Assembly: GCF_002482975.1 (NCBI RefSeq)
Contig: NZ_DLHA01000048.1
Span: forward strand, 1-21,219
Direction: 5' to 3'
Source of the DNA: Flavobacterium sp. UBA7680
Lineage (GTDB): Bacteria; Bacteroidota; Bacteroidia; Flavobacteriales; Flavobacteriaceae
Length of the DNA stretch: 21,219 bases
The position numbers and the translations under genes were made by a program. Shown piece after piece: positions 1-7,988 of the stretch. The notes under the pieces are model-generated. The model was not told the DNA's origin, made no database searches, and was given only the letters and a program-made list of their open reading frames with translations. Every line of letters starts with the position of its first letter. Position 1 is the first letter of the stretch.

Positions 1-1
1 G

Positions 2-142
2 GAGCGGAAGTATATTTTTATTATGCTTAGCCGTGCATTAGGGATTGTTGCCAGTATCCTTTTTATGACTGGTTTTTCACCAGTTGTAAAAAGATACAGG
101 CATAAAGCCCGACCGCCAACAGGCGGTAATGCCCAAAACTAA
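2..142 (+). CDS. 3' end of an unidentified protein, citrate-synthase-like
   Basis: A reading frame is open from the left edge of the window to a TAA at 140-142 (46 codons), so only the C-terminus is visible. The first part, FIMLSRALGIVASIL, resembles the C-terminal SRALGVLAQL helix of eukaryote-type citrate synthases. The residues after it (FMTGFSPVVKRYRHKARPPTGG) do not show the usual ERPKS tail. They are encoded by DNA containing two small inverted repeats: ACTGG/CCAGT near 68-85, and ACCGCC (112-117) with GGCGGT (122-127). The tail may therefore be replaced or frameshifted, or the resemblance may be chance and the segment a membrane helix. This piece is richer in G+C than what follows. Confidence 0.35.
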   Translation, partial: ERKYIFIMLSRALGIVASILFMTGFSPVVKRYRHKARPPTGGNAQN

Positions 143-583
143 AAAATAATATAAACTATGATAGCATTTTTATTTTATGAAAACTTCTATGTATTTATCA
201 TACGTACGGGTATCAAGTGTTTTGGCCAATAAGTATTGTTCACGAGCGATTTTTTTACATTTTAATGATTGCTCAGGCATGTTTTGTTTTTGGGAGCAGA
301 CTAATGAACACTGCTTTACCTGTTCTAAATTTATGTATAGAATAAAAAGTTTAAATTATTTTTATTAATTTTCAATAAAATTATTGCAGAAAGAAATTGC
401 TTAGTAATGATTTATTAGCTAAATATGGTTTTATAACAAATAATCTTCAAACGAGTACTATTGTTGAAGTAATGAGCATAGAAGATATAGATATTTGAAT
501 AAAATTTAATGGGCCTATTTATTGTTTTTTCGATTTTGGTTCAGGGATTTAGTATTAAAAAATTGCTTTCAAAATACTAGAAA
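143..583. other. Gene-poor stretch with a possible decayed C-terminal remnant
   Basis: No convincing complete gene is visible in these 441 bases. An open stretch at 177-368 has many Cys and aromatic residues and no family resemblance, and looks like chance. An open frame at 379-498 (plus strand) has no start codon after its preceding stop and reads KKLLSNDLLAKYGFITNN, then TSTIVEVMSIEDIDI. This is more protein-like than its surroundings and could be the C-terminal remnant of a lost gene. The promoter of the DUF1648 gene at 584 should lie in the last 60 bases, but no clear TAnnTTTG is seen. Confidence 0.3.
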
Positions 584-1057
584 ATGAAAATAAAAGGTAA
601 TAAAAATGATAAAATTTGGGAATCCATTGCCCTACTATTATTAGCTATTAATGCTTTAATTATTGCCGTTACGGTGCCTATTTTACCCGATATTATTCCT
701 ATACATTTTGATAGTACGGGCAAAGTAGATAACTATGGAAGTAAATATATACTTTGGGTATTATTTGTAATTGCTGTTTTTGTTTACTCATTAATGACTG
801 TAATATCATTTAACCCAGGGTTATATAAATCAAGAATGACGGGAAATAATATTGAAGAGCAATATAGATTAACGGCAAAAATGACAAGAACCGTTAAAAC
901 ATTTGTTAATTTATTTTTTGTAATTGTTACTGTATTTGTTTTACAGAGTGTACAAGGAAAAGACACTGAATATTCTCTTTATTTATTTTTGTTATCTTTT
1001 CCTTTAATAATGATACCAACATTATATTATGTTGTTAAACTTGGGAAAGTGAGGTAA
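584..1057 (+). CDS. DUF1648-domain membrane protein
   Basis: This is a 157-residue integral membrane protein. The N-terminal half has the DUF1648 signature: a first helix (about 14-34), then LPDIIPIHFDSTGKVDNYGS, which matches the family pattern LP..IP.HF...G..D..G.K. Further hydrophobic segments lie at about 56-74, 103-123 and 132-150, giving four likely membrane helices. DUF1648 occurs alone or at the N-terminus of SdpI-type immunity proteins, which protect Bacillus from a toxin. Here the SdpI C-terminal domain is missing, so an immunity role is only a possibility. No adjacent toxin-like gene is seen. ATG at 584 is used; no Shine-Dalgarno is apparent. The gene stands alone, and its last bases may overlap a small convergent frame on the minus strand. 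Confidence 0.8.
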   Translation: MKIKGNKNDKIWESIALLLLAINALIIAVTVPILPDIIPIHFDSTGKVDNYGSKYILWVLFVIAVFVYSLMTVISFNPGLYKSRMTGNNIEEQYRLTAKMTRTVKTFVNLFFVIVTVFVLQSVQGKDTEYSLYLFLLSFPLIMIPTLYYVVKLGKVR

Positions 1058-1211
1058 TTAAAAACAAAAATATAACACCAATTTTATTAATGGTTAATTC
1101 TATACCGACTTTGATAATCACTAAGGATTGAATAGACATATGTTCTAATTGTTCTTTTTTATATTGAGAGCTATTATTTAATATATATTCTATAAGTATT
1201 ACTCTATCCAT
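1035..1211 (-). CDS. Possible small protein, 58 residues
   Basis: On the minus strand an ATG at 1211 opens a 58-codon frame ending in TAA at 1035-1037. It begins MDRVILIEYILNNSSQYKKE and continues QLEHMSIQSLVIIKVGIEL. The pattern 'Y.+EQLE.MSI..L..+K..IEL' resembles short helical segments common in small Bacteroidota proteins. The C-terminal third is hydrophobic (INKIGVIFLFLIT). The frame overlaps the end of the DUF1648 gene by 23 bases on the opposite strand, which weakens the case, and the C-terminus may be read-through into non-coding sequence. There is no functional assignment. It could be a real small gene or a remnant. Confidence 0.3.
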   Translation of the reverse strand: MDRVILIEYILNNSSQYKKEQLEHMSIQSLVIIKVGIELTINKIGVIFLFLITSLSQV

Positions 1212-1596
1212 AAGCCTAATGTATTAAAAAAATCTCTAATTATAATATGATTAACTATAATATTTCATTGATTAATGCAGAGGTGGATTTTTTATGGCAA
1301 ATGCAGAGAGTAAACCCATATATATGTCTTTGTAGGATTGAACATTTCCTCCTTTTATACTATCCAAATAAATTGTACTATCAATTTATTGTCTTTTTTA
1401 TTCAATGGAAGTATGCTTTTTTGACTATTTTATTTTTTTTCATTCTTGGAAACACTTTCCATCAATAAATGATTCATCGACATCGATAAACAATATAAGA
1501 AGCGTAAAGGTAAACGTTAGATTAAGGGATTATTAGAAACTAAAAAAAGTTCAAAAACTGTCCTTTCTCTTTTTATTTTATATGGAAGCAGAAAAA
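1212..1596. other. Stretch without a supported gene
   Basis: These 385 bases are very A+T-rich. A 73-codon open frame at 1247-1468 is hydrophobic and rich in Phe, Tyr and Ile, as expected for translated A+T-rich DNA, and shows no family motif. The section at about 1545-1590 resembles a stretch near 10175-10225 (shared CTGTCC, then TAT, then GAAGC.GA), so both may be faint copies of one old repeat. Confidence 0.4.
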
Positions 1597-1663
1597 AGGT
1601 CCCCTACGGATTTGAACCGTACTCACCCATATTACTGGGTGCACTGCCTATCAGACGGAGACC
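1597..1663 (-). tRNA. tRNA-like gene or pseudogene with an 8-base anticodon loop
   Basis: Read on the minus strand, the segment folds as a cloverleaf. The acceptor stem GGTCTCC (1663-1657) pairs with GGGGACC (1604-1598) over seven pairs including one T-G. The T arm is TACGG-TTCAAAT-CCGTA, a perfect 5-bp stem with a canonical TTCAAAT loop. The anticodon arm is CACCC-AGTAATAT-GGGTG, a perfect 5-bp stem but with eight loop bases instead of seven. The D arm is only CTG-ATAGG-CAG, a 3-bp stem with a 5-base loop that keeps a GG pair. The variable region is just AG. No CCA is encoded, and a T-run follows. If the loop T is position 33, the anticodon reads AAT, but the extra base makes this unsure. 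It is either a specialised or altered tRNA, or a decaying tRNA copy. Confidence 0.5.
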
Positions 1664-1681
1664 ATTATCAGAATTATTTTT

Positions 1682-1711
1682 CTAACTCATTTATTACAAT
1701 AACTGAGTTAG
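1682..1711. repeat. Inverted repeat upstream of the tRNA-like gene
   Basis: CTAACTCA (1682-1689) and TGAGTTAG (1704-1711) are perfect 8-bp arms around a 14-base loop. It lies between the last gene of the efflux operon (ends at 1776, minus strand) and the tRNA-like gene. It could slow or end transcription from the operon, but no T-run follows on the minus strand, so it is not a standard intrinsic terminator. Confidence 0.35.
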
Positions 1712-1775
1712 TTCTTAAAATAATATCGATTAAGAAAAATCGTTGTTTTGTTTATTAAATTTTTTTTGAGCTTTT

Positions 1776-2051
1776 TTAATTTGAAATCTTATTATTTGGA
1801 AAGATATTTATTAACAGCTGTAAAAACATTTTGTGCATCTTTCCTGTTTTTACATTTTTTAAATTTGCCCAGACTTCATACCACTTAATTGAGTTGGAAC
1901 TTCCAAAATATATTTTGGCTGCTCCAAAACTTTCTACCAAATACTGCTCTTCTTTAAGAGGAGGAATTGAGTTTGGATTTTTTAAAGTAATAGTTTGCTC
2001 CAACAAGTAACTTGCTTTAAGCAACAATTTATCTGCTTCTTTCTTTTTCAT
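1776..2051 (-). CDS. Hypothetical protein at the end of the efflux operon
   Basis: This 91-residue protein is not recognised. It has no signal peptide or membrane helix. The N-terminal third (MKKKEADKLLLKASYLLEQT) looks like an amphipathic helix. The middle contains aromatic residues (YFGSSNSIKWYEVWANL), and the C-terminus is basic and hydrophobic. The start is 36 bases after the RND pump stop on the same strand, so it is probably the fifth gene of the TetR-TolC-HlyD-RND unit and shares its regulation. The size, helical start and position would fit a small cytosolic accessory protein, but nothing in the sequence shows what it does. The abnormal tRNA-like gene follows on the same strand. Confidence 0.6.
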   Translation of the reverse strand: MKKKEADKLLLKASYLLEQTITLKNPNSIPPLKEEQYLVESFGAAKIYFGSSNSIKWYEVWANLKNVKTGKMHKMFLQLLINIFPNNKISN

Positions 2052-2087
2052 AAAACTGAATTTTTAATTAGTTTCATCTACGTAATC

Positions 2088-5000
2088 TCAATTTAAAGCA
2101 GGGGCAACCTTCTTTTTTCTAACACCTGAAATTACTCTTTTGGTTTTTTCTTTGGTTTTAAATGCAATTAAATACATTACAGGAACTAATATTAACGTGA
2201 TAAAGGTTGCGAAACTTAATCCGAAAATAATTGTCCATGACAAAGGACCCCAAAACGCAACAGAATCACCCCCAAAATAAATTTTTGGGTTTAATTCTGT
2301 AAACATTGTAACAAAATCAATATTGAACCCTACTGCAAGTGGAATCATGCCCAATATTGTAGCGGTGGCTGTTAAAATTACGGGGGTCATTCTTATACGC
2401 CCACCTTCAATAACAGCATCTCGAACCGACATGCCGTTCTCAACAAGAGTATCGGTAAATTCTACGAGTAATATACCATTCCTGACGACTATACCAGCTA
2501 AAGCAACAATTCCAATTCCGGTCATTACAACTGAAATATCCATATTGAAAATAGCCAAGCCAAGAAGAACACCAATTACACTTAAAATAATTTCAGACAG
2601 AATTATTAATGTTTTACTAAATGAATTAAACTGAATAATTAATATTAATAAAATTATAAAAACGGAAATCATCAAAGCTCGTCCCATAAATGCAGCCGCT
2701 TCTTTTTGTTCCTCCTTTTCGCCTGTTAATTCAACAATTACACCTTGCGGAGTTTTAAAGTTTTTTGTAACCGATAGCAATGCAGCATTTACTTTATTAG
2801 CATTAAATCCAGAAAGTACATTAGAAGAAAGAGTAATCACTCTTTTTTGATTTTTTCTTTTTATTCCTCCGTAAGTGCTAGTGTAATCTACTTTAGCAAA
2901 AGCGGATAATGGAATTTGGCGGATAGCACCACCCATATTCATGTCACGGTAGGTAATTTTAAGGTTTTGCAATTCTTCAATATTATTTCTCTGTGACTTA
3001 TTATAACGAAGCATGATTGGATAATCATCGTTTGCATCTTTAAAGCGAGAAACCTCCTTGCCATAAACTGCATTACGAAGTTCCATTCCTATTTGAGCGG
3101 TTGATATTCCTTCTCTATTTGCTCGTTCCCTGTCAATATTAATTTTTATTTCAGGCTTATTTAGTTGCAAGTCAGATTTAAGTTCTTCTACGCCCGCTAC
3201 CTGAAGCGAATCAAGCGTTTTCTTTAGGGAAAGCGAGGTTGCCACCAAATCTTCAAATTTATCACCACTTATTTCAATATTAATAGGTTTGGCAGTAGGT
3301 GGCCCATTTTGTTCCTGATCAACAGACATCTCTACTCCCGGAATACCCTTAACGGCAGTTCTAATTTCATCTAAATATTTTGCAGTTGAAACCCCATCTC
3401 GCAATCCAAATTCAACAAATGCTACTCCAACCTTTGCTTTGTTTGAATACTTTCCTCTGTCATCTCTATTTTCAGAAGCACCAACAGCTACGTTTGTAAT
3501 TACTGATTCAACTATTGGATTTTTTTCTCCAATTACCTTATATATTCTACCTTCAATTATTTTCGCAATGGAGTCGGTAGCCGAAGCTTTTGTACCAACA
3601 GGTAAGGTTGCATATACATAAATAAAATTTGGATCTCCTTTAGGAAAGAAAACTACTTTAGGATTTCTTAATGCTGTTAGCATTACAGAGCCAATAAGCA
3701 AGGCTATTGTCAATCCAACAACTTTATATGGACGATCAAGTGTCCAATTCAAAAATCGAGCGTATGAATTCTGAACGGCAGGCCATGTTTTTTCCTGAAA
3801 CCTGGCAATCATTTTCTCAATTAGTAAACTATACAAAGTATAAATCAGTAACATTAAAATAATGAAATTTCCTTTTCCTGGAGAACCAGTTATATAAAAC
3901 AATAAAGCAATCATTACCATTACAACAGCAGTAATAACTAATCCTTTACGACTTTTTTTACCATGGTGCTTTTCGTGTGGTTTCATAAAATTAACTGCAA
4001 ATACTGGATTAATAATATAAGCAACGATGAGCGATGCACTCAATGTAATAATCATTGTTACGGGCATAAAGTGCATAAATTTGCCAATAGTGCCTCCCCA
4101 AAACGCAAGTGGTATAAAGGGCGCAAGTGTTGTTATGGTTCCCGATAATACAGGCAGGAACACTTCACCTGCCGCTTGCTTAGCCGCAGTAACAATATTC
4201 TTTTTTCCGTTATCGAAAATTCGGTGTGTGTTTTCTATAACAACAACTGCATCATCAACCACAATACCTAAACCAAGTAGAAAAGCAAACAACACAATCA
4301 TATTCATGGTAAATCCAATTCCGGGTAAAATCATAAATGCGATAAACATGGATAGAGGTACAGATAATCCAACGAAAATTGCATTGGTAGCACCCATAAA
4401 GAACATCAGAATAATTGTTACGAGAATAAAGCCAATGATAATGGTATTAATTAAATCGTGTAATGTAGTTCGGGTTTGAGACGATTGATCTCCTGTTGTT
4501 TTAATAACCAAATCTTCAGGAAATGATGATTTTTTCATTTCTATTATAATGTCATTAATCTTATCAGAAGCATTAATCAGGTTTTCACCACCTCTTTTAA
4601 TGATATTTAAAGTAATTACCTTTTTGTTATCAAGGTGGCCATAACTTTCTTGTTCCAGAAAACCATCTTTAACATCAGCAACATCTTTTAAATAAACAGG
4701 TGCACCAACCATTGAATTAACAACAATGTTTTTTATATTATCAACATCAGAAAACTCTCCCGAAACACTTATTGTTCTTGCCATTTCGTCCATATCAACA
4801 CTTCCTCCGGAAATAATCAAATTTTCTGAAGCAATCGCCCTTTCTATATCTGCCATTGAAAGTTTGGCAGCATGCATTCTGTACATGTCCACATTAATTT
4901 GAATTTCCCTTTCTAAAGCACCAACCATATCCGCTCTTGTAATCTCCTTAAGAGATTCTATTCTGTCTTGTAACTCATCTGCATATTTTTTTAACTGGCT

Positions 5001-5471
5001 TAACTCATAATCTCCTGAAATGTTCACAAACATTATCGGCATTTCAGAAAATTCTACCTCCATCACGCTTGGTTCGGAAGGGAGGTCTTTCGGCAAATCC
5101 TTTTTTGCCTTATCTACTGCATCCTTTACCTTTTGTTTTGCTACAGCAACCTCTACATCTGTGTTAAATTCAACAATGATATTAGAGAAATCCTGTACGG
5201 AATTACTTGTAAGTTTCTTTACTCCTGATATAGATTTAATCTGTTTTTCAAGTGGTTTACAAACTAGATTTTCCATGTCTTTTGGCGAACTACCAGGGTA
5301 AATAGTGCTAACATAAATTGTAGGGATAACGATATCAGGGAATTTTTCCTTAGGAATACTGTTGTATGAAAACATTCCCGCTAACGTAATAAAAATGGTT
5401 AGCACGTAGATGGCCGATTTATTATCAATAGACCAACTTGTTAATTTGAACTCTTTAAATTTCTTTTCCAC
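2088..5471 (-). CDS. RND-family efflux pump, inner-membrane transporter (AcrB type)
   Basis: This 1127-residue pump would use the proton gradient to export compounds through a tripartite complex with the adaptor and outer-membrane protein encoded just upstream. The layout is that of the family: TM1 (about 20-38), a periplasmic porter half (about 40-335), TM2-6 (about 340-492), TM7 (about 585-603), a second porter half (about 605-930), and TM8-12 (about 932-1100). The proton-relay pair Asp406-Asp407 is present in GLGIVVDDAVVVIENTHR, matching AcrB Asp407/408. In TM10, where AcrB has Lys940, this protein has Arg997 (GIVVRNGILLVEF). Two extra hydrophobic segments (about 510-527 and 535-551) sit between TM6 and TM7. 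The start is 11 bases after the adaptor stop. The substrate cannot be predicted. Confidence 0.95.
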   Translation of the reverse strand: MEKKFKEFKLTSWSIDNKSAIYVLTIFITLAGMFSYNSIPKEKFPDIVIPTIYVSTIYPGSSPKDMENLVCKPLEKQIKSISGVKKLTSNSVQDFSNIIVEFNTDVEVAVAKQKVKDAVDKAKKDLPKDLPSEPSVMEVEFSEMPIMFVNISGDYELSQLKKYADELQDRIESLKEITRADMVGALEREIQINVDMYRMHAAKLSMADIERAIASENLIISGGSVDMDEMARTISVSGEFSDVDNIKNIVVNSMVGAPVYLKDVADVKDGFLEQESYGHLDNKKVITLNIIKRGGENLINASDKINDIIIEMKKSSFPEDLVIKTTGDQSSQTRTTLHDLINTIIIGFILVTIILMFFMGATNAIFVGLSVPLSMFIAFMILPGIGFTMNMIVLFAFLLGLGIVVDDAVVVIENTHRIFDNGKKNIVTAAKQAAGEVFLPVLSGTITTLAPFIPLAFWGGTIGKFMHFMPVTMIITLSASLIVAYIINPVFAVNFMKPHEKHHGKKSRKGLVITAVVMVMIALLFYITGSPGKGNFIILMLLIYTLYSLLIEKMIARFQEKTWPAVQNSYARFLNWTLDRPYKVVGLTIALLIGSVMLTALRNPKVVFFPKGDPNFIYVYATLPVGTKASATDSIAKIIEGRIYKVIGEKNPIVESVITNVAVGASENRDDRGKYSNKAKVGVAFVEFGLRDGVSTAKYLDEIRTAVKGIPGVEMSVDQEQNGPPTAKPINIEISGDKFEDLVATSLSLKKTLDSLQVAGVEELKSDLQLNKPEIKINIDRERANREGISTAQIGMELRNAVYGKEVSRFKDANDDYPIMLRYNKSQRNNIEELQNLKITYRDMNMGGAIRQIPLSAFAKVDYTSTYGGIKRKNQKRVITLSSNVLSGFNANKVNAALLSVTKNFKTPQGVIVELTGEKEEQKEAAAFMGRALMISVFIILLILIIQFNSFSKTLIILSEIILSVIGVLLGLAIFNMDISVVMTGIGIVALAGIVVRNGILLVEFTDTLVENGMSVRDAVIEGGRIRMTPVILTATATILGMIPLAVGFNIDFVTMFTELNPKIYFGGDSVAFWGPLSWTIIFGLSFATFITLILVPVMYLIAFKTKEKTKRVISGVRKKKVAPALN

Positions 5472-5482
5472 AATTAAAATAT

Positions 5483-6598
5483 TTAGTATTTAATTAGAAC
5501 ACCTTCAGTTAAATCCAAATAACCTGACGTTATTAGTTTGTCGTTTAGGTTTAATCCCGTAATTATTTCTGCTTTGCCGTTATAAACCTGCCCAAGAGTA
5601 ATATCCTTTCTTATGGCAATTTCTTTTCCGTTTTTGACACCAACAATATAAACATATTCAGAAGTACCTGAATGTTGGACAAGATTGAGTGGAACTACAA
5701 TCGCCGAATCCTTATGGTAATCAACAACCTTTAGAACAGCAATCATGTTTGGTCTATAATCTTGATTTTGTGAATCTAAATCTGCCTCCGCGCTAAAAGT
5801 TCTGGTTGTATTATTTATAACTTTAGAAGTATAAAATATTTTTGATGGAATTTCTTTATTTAAATCAGGTAAGAAAATTATAACATCGTTTCCTTTTTTT
5901 ACTTTTGAAGCATAGGATTCGGAAATTTCAGCTTTCGCTTTTAATTTATTAAGGTTGACCACCCTTATTGCCGGCACACCAGGCATTACTGATTGACCTA
6001 TTTTTATATCAATCCCATCAACTACCCCATTAATTGGTGATTTTATTTTTGAAAGCTCCATTTGTTCTTTTAAAGTTGAAATTTTCTTCTCTAAACTTTC
6101 CTTATTGTTTTTAGCAGATAAAAATTGTATTTCCGTGCCAATTTTCTGATCCCACAAATTTTTCTGTTTTTCATAAACGTCAGATGCAAAAGCAAGCGCG
6201 TTTTTTAGTTCCTCCAGACTTTGCTTAAAAACAGAATTATCAAGTTCAGCGAGCACCTGTCCTTCAGAAACTTCATCCCCTTCATTCACTAATATATGGT
6301 CAACAGCACCAGCCATTTTAGCACTAACAGTTACATTTTCGTCACCATCTACACGGCCTTGAACATCTATAAAATGTTTGAAGGTTTCAAAAGTGATGGG
6401 TTTTATGGAGATGTCTTTTGTTTTTAGATTACTAATTGTTGTATCCCCACTTAAAGCAATCTCATCTTCAAGTTTTTTTATTTGTTCTAATAAATCAGAA
6501 CTTTGTTGCTTGAGTTTTTCTAATTTTGCCTTTTTATCTCCCGATCCGCAAGAAGCTATTAATCCTGTTATGAAGATTATAATTACTAATTTTTTCAT
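5483..6598 (-). CDS. RND efflux periplasmic adaptor lipoprotein (HlyD/AcrA family)
   Basis: This 371-residue adaptor links the RND pump to the TolC-type channel. The N-terminus is a lipoprotein signal: MKKL, a hydrophobic core, and a lipobox LIASC with the lipidated Cys at 17. A charged predicted coiled coil follows (about 23-48), then the first half of a biotinyl-lipoyl-like barrel-sandwich (AGAVDHILVNEGDEVSEGQ, about 92-110). Next are an alpha-hairpin (about 115-180), the second lipoyl half (SKIKSPINGVVDGIDIKIGQ), a beta-barrel region and a C-terminal membrane-proximal domain. The length is normal for the family. It lies between the outer-membrane factor (40-base gap) and the pump (11-base gap), so the three are probably made together. 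Confidence 0.95.
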   Translation of the reverse strand: MKKLVIIIFITGLIASCGSGDKKAKLEKLKQQSSDLLEQIKKLEDEIALSGDTTISNLKTKDISIKPITFETFKHFIDVQGRVDGDENVTVSAKMAGAVDHILVNEGDEVSEGQVLAELDNSVFKQSLEELKNALAFASDVYEKQKNLWDQKIGTEIQFLSAKNNKESLEKKISTLKEQMELSKIKSPINGVVDGIDIKIGQSVMPGVPAIRVVNLNKLKAKAEISESYASKVKKGNDVIIFLPDLNKEIPSKIFYTSKVINNTTRTFSAEADLDSQNQDYRPNMIAVLKVVDYHKDSAIVVPLNLVQHSGTSEYVYIVGVKNGKEIAIRKDITLGQVYNGKAEIITGLNLNDKLITSGYLDLTEGVLIKY

Positions 6599-6638
6599 AT
6601 GGTAGTTAAGTTGTTTTATTTTTAGGTTTATTCTTTTT

Positions 6639-7985
6639 TTATTTTATTACACCTGTGGCCTTTTCGTAGTCAACCTTTGCTGTAAAATATTCGTACAAAG
6701 CATTATAATAATTGGTTTGAGCTTCTTTTAATGCCGTTTCTGCATTCATAACTTCAATGCTGGAACCACTGCCTTGCTCGTATTTTTTCTTTGCAACATC
6801 ATAAACCTCTTTCGCAAGTTCGATATTGGTTTTCTGAATATTTAATGTGTTCAAAGCATTTAATAAACTTGATTTAGAAGTTTCAATTTCCAAATCAATA
6901 GCATTCTTTAAATTGTCTATACTGTTAACCGTCTTCATCAAGTTAACTTTAGATTGTTGCAATCTATAATGATTTTGAAAACCATCGAACAACGGAAGAT
7001 TTATAGTTCCACCAATTATACCAATTGGATACCATTTTTTGCTGGCGTCAAAAAAGTCAAACTCGTTTCGTTGTGCTTGTGCACTGTAATTACCATATAG
7101 AAATATAGAAGGTAAATATCTTAATTTACCCCTCTTCACATCAAGTTCGCTTAATTTTTGTTGAGATTCCAACAAAGAATATTCAATCCGATTTTTATAG
7201 TTTAATTCACTAGAAGAAGAAATATCAACTACGGGAATATTATCAAGATGTAAGGAGTCTGTAAGGAATATTTGCGATTTAATTTCCATTCCCATTTGAA
7301 ATTTCAAAACACTTTCGGTCAGCCCAACTAAACGTTCTATTTTTTCCTTTTCCGAAAGCAAATTATTATAGGCAACAGTTACACGAGTAACATCAATTTT
7401 CTCAACAAAACCATTTGTGTTTAATGATTTGGAGTCATCAACTAATTTTTTTAAACGATCCACATTAGCCTGAAGCAATTTCAACCTTTCCTTGCTCACT
7501 AAAGCGGTATAATAGGCTTTAGTAATTGTAGCTTTTGTTTCAATTTGTGAACGCTGATGATTTTTTTCAGACAATTCTAAAAATGACTTTGCGGATTGCA
7601 AGGCAACAATGTAGTCACTATTAAAAACAATCTGACTAGCCTGAATCGTACCTGTAGCGTTGTATTTTACACCAAATTGCACAGGAATATAGGTTCCGGC
7701 TGGTGCGCCGAAAAATTGACCAGGAAGTAATTGCGTTGGTAGCTTCTCATAATCTTTCAAATCAAAAGAAGAAGATATTTGCGGAAGCCCCATACCTCTT
7801 ATTTCCTTTTTCTTATACCTTGATGCATCAATATCCAATTCAGCATTTTTTATACTAGAGTTATTTACTAATGCAAATTCGATTGCTTCTTTCAATGAAA
7901 GGTTTTTTGCAGGCTCGTTCTTATTTTGAGCAACTGTTTGAAAAGAGATAACAGTGCCAATTATTATTATTGAAATATTTTTCAT
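6639..7985 (-). CDS. TolC-family outer-membrane efflux protein
   Basis: This 448-residue protein is the outer-membrane channel of the pump. The N-terminus is a Sec signal peptide with the core ISIIIIGTVISF and likely cleavage after about residue 20 (TVAQ). The mature protein has two repeated OEP regions (about 28-230 and 255-445). Each starts with a helix of the type LSLKEAIEFALVNNSSIKNA, which is a hallmark of the family, and ends in long coiled-coil helices such as KKKYEQGSGSSIEVMNAETA and KEAQTNYYNALYEYFTAKVD. No lipobox is present. The start is only 3 bases after the TetR stop codon, so it is translated from the same message as its repressor. It is followed by the adaptor gene 40 bases on. 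Confidence 0.95.
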   Translation of the reverse strand: MKNISIIIIGTVISFQTVAQNKNEPAKNLSLKEAIEFALVNNSSIKNAELDIDASRYKKKEIRGMGLPQISSSFDLKDYEKLPTQLLPGQFFGAPAGTYIPVQFGVKYNATGTIQASQIVFNSDYIVALQSAKSFLELSEKNHQRSQIETKATITKAYYTALVSKERLKLLQANVDRLKKLVDDSKSLNTNGFVEKIDVTRVTVAYNNLLSEKEKIERLVGLTESVLKFQMGMEIKSQIFLTDSLHLDNIPVVDISSSSELNYKNRIEYSLLESQQKLSELDVKRGKLRYLPSIFLYGNYSAQAQRNEFDFFDASKKWYPIGIIGGTINLPLFDGFQNHYRLQQSKVNLMKTVNSIDNLKNAIDLEIETSKSSLLNALNTLNIQKTNIELAKEVYDVAKKKYEQGSGSSIEVMNAETALKEAQTNYYNALYEYFTAKVDYEKATGVIK

Positions 7986-7988
7986 AAA

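Noticed and set aside
177..368. 63-codon open frame with many Cys
   Set aside because: It has no family resemblance and lies in a stretch with other scraps; it is more likely chance or decay.
584..1057. Toxin-immunity pair based on the DUF1648 (SdpI-like) protein
   Set aside because: No toxin-like neighbour and no SdpI C-terminal domain are visible.
1247..1468. 73-codon open frame on the plus strand
   Set aside because: Its Phe/Tyr/Ile-rich composition is as expected from A+T-rich DNA; it has no motif, no start signal and no partner gene.
1597..1663. tRNA-like gene as the attachment site of the integrase at 19817
   Set aside because: It is about 18 kb from the integrase, and no copy of its 3' end was found near the integrase.
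2323..5301. Several plus-strand open frames opposite the RND pump gene
   Set aside because: They are antisense overlaps of a clear, full-length pump gene; composition follows the complementary codons.
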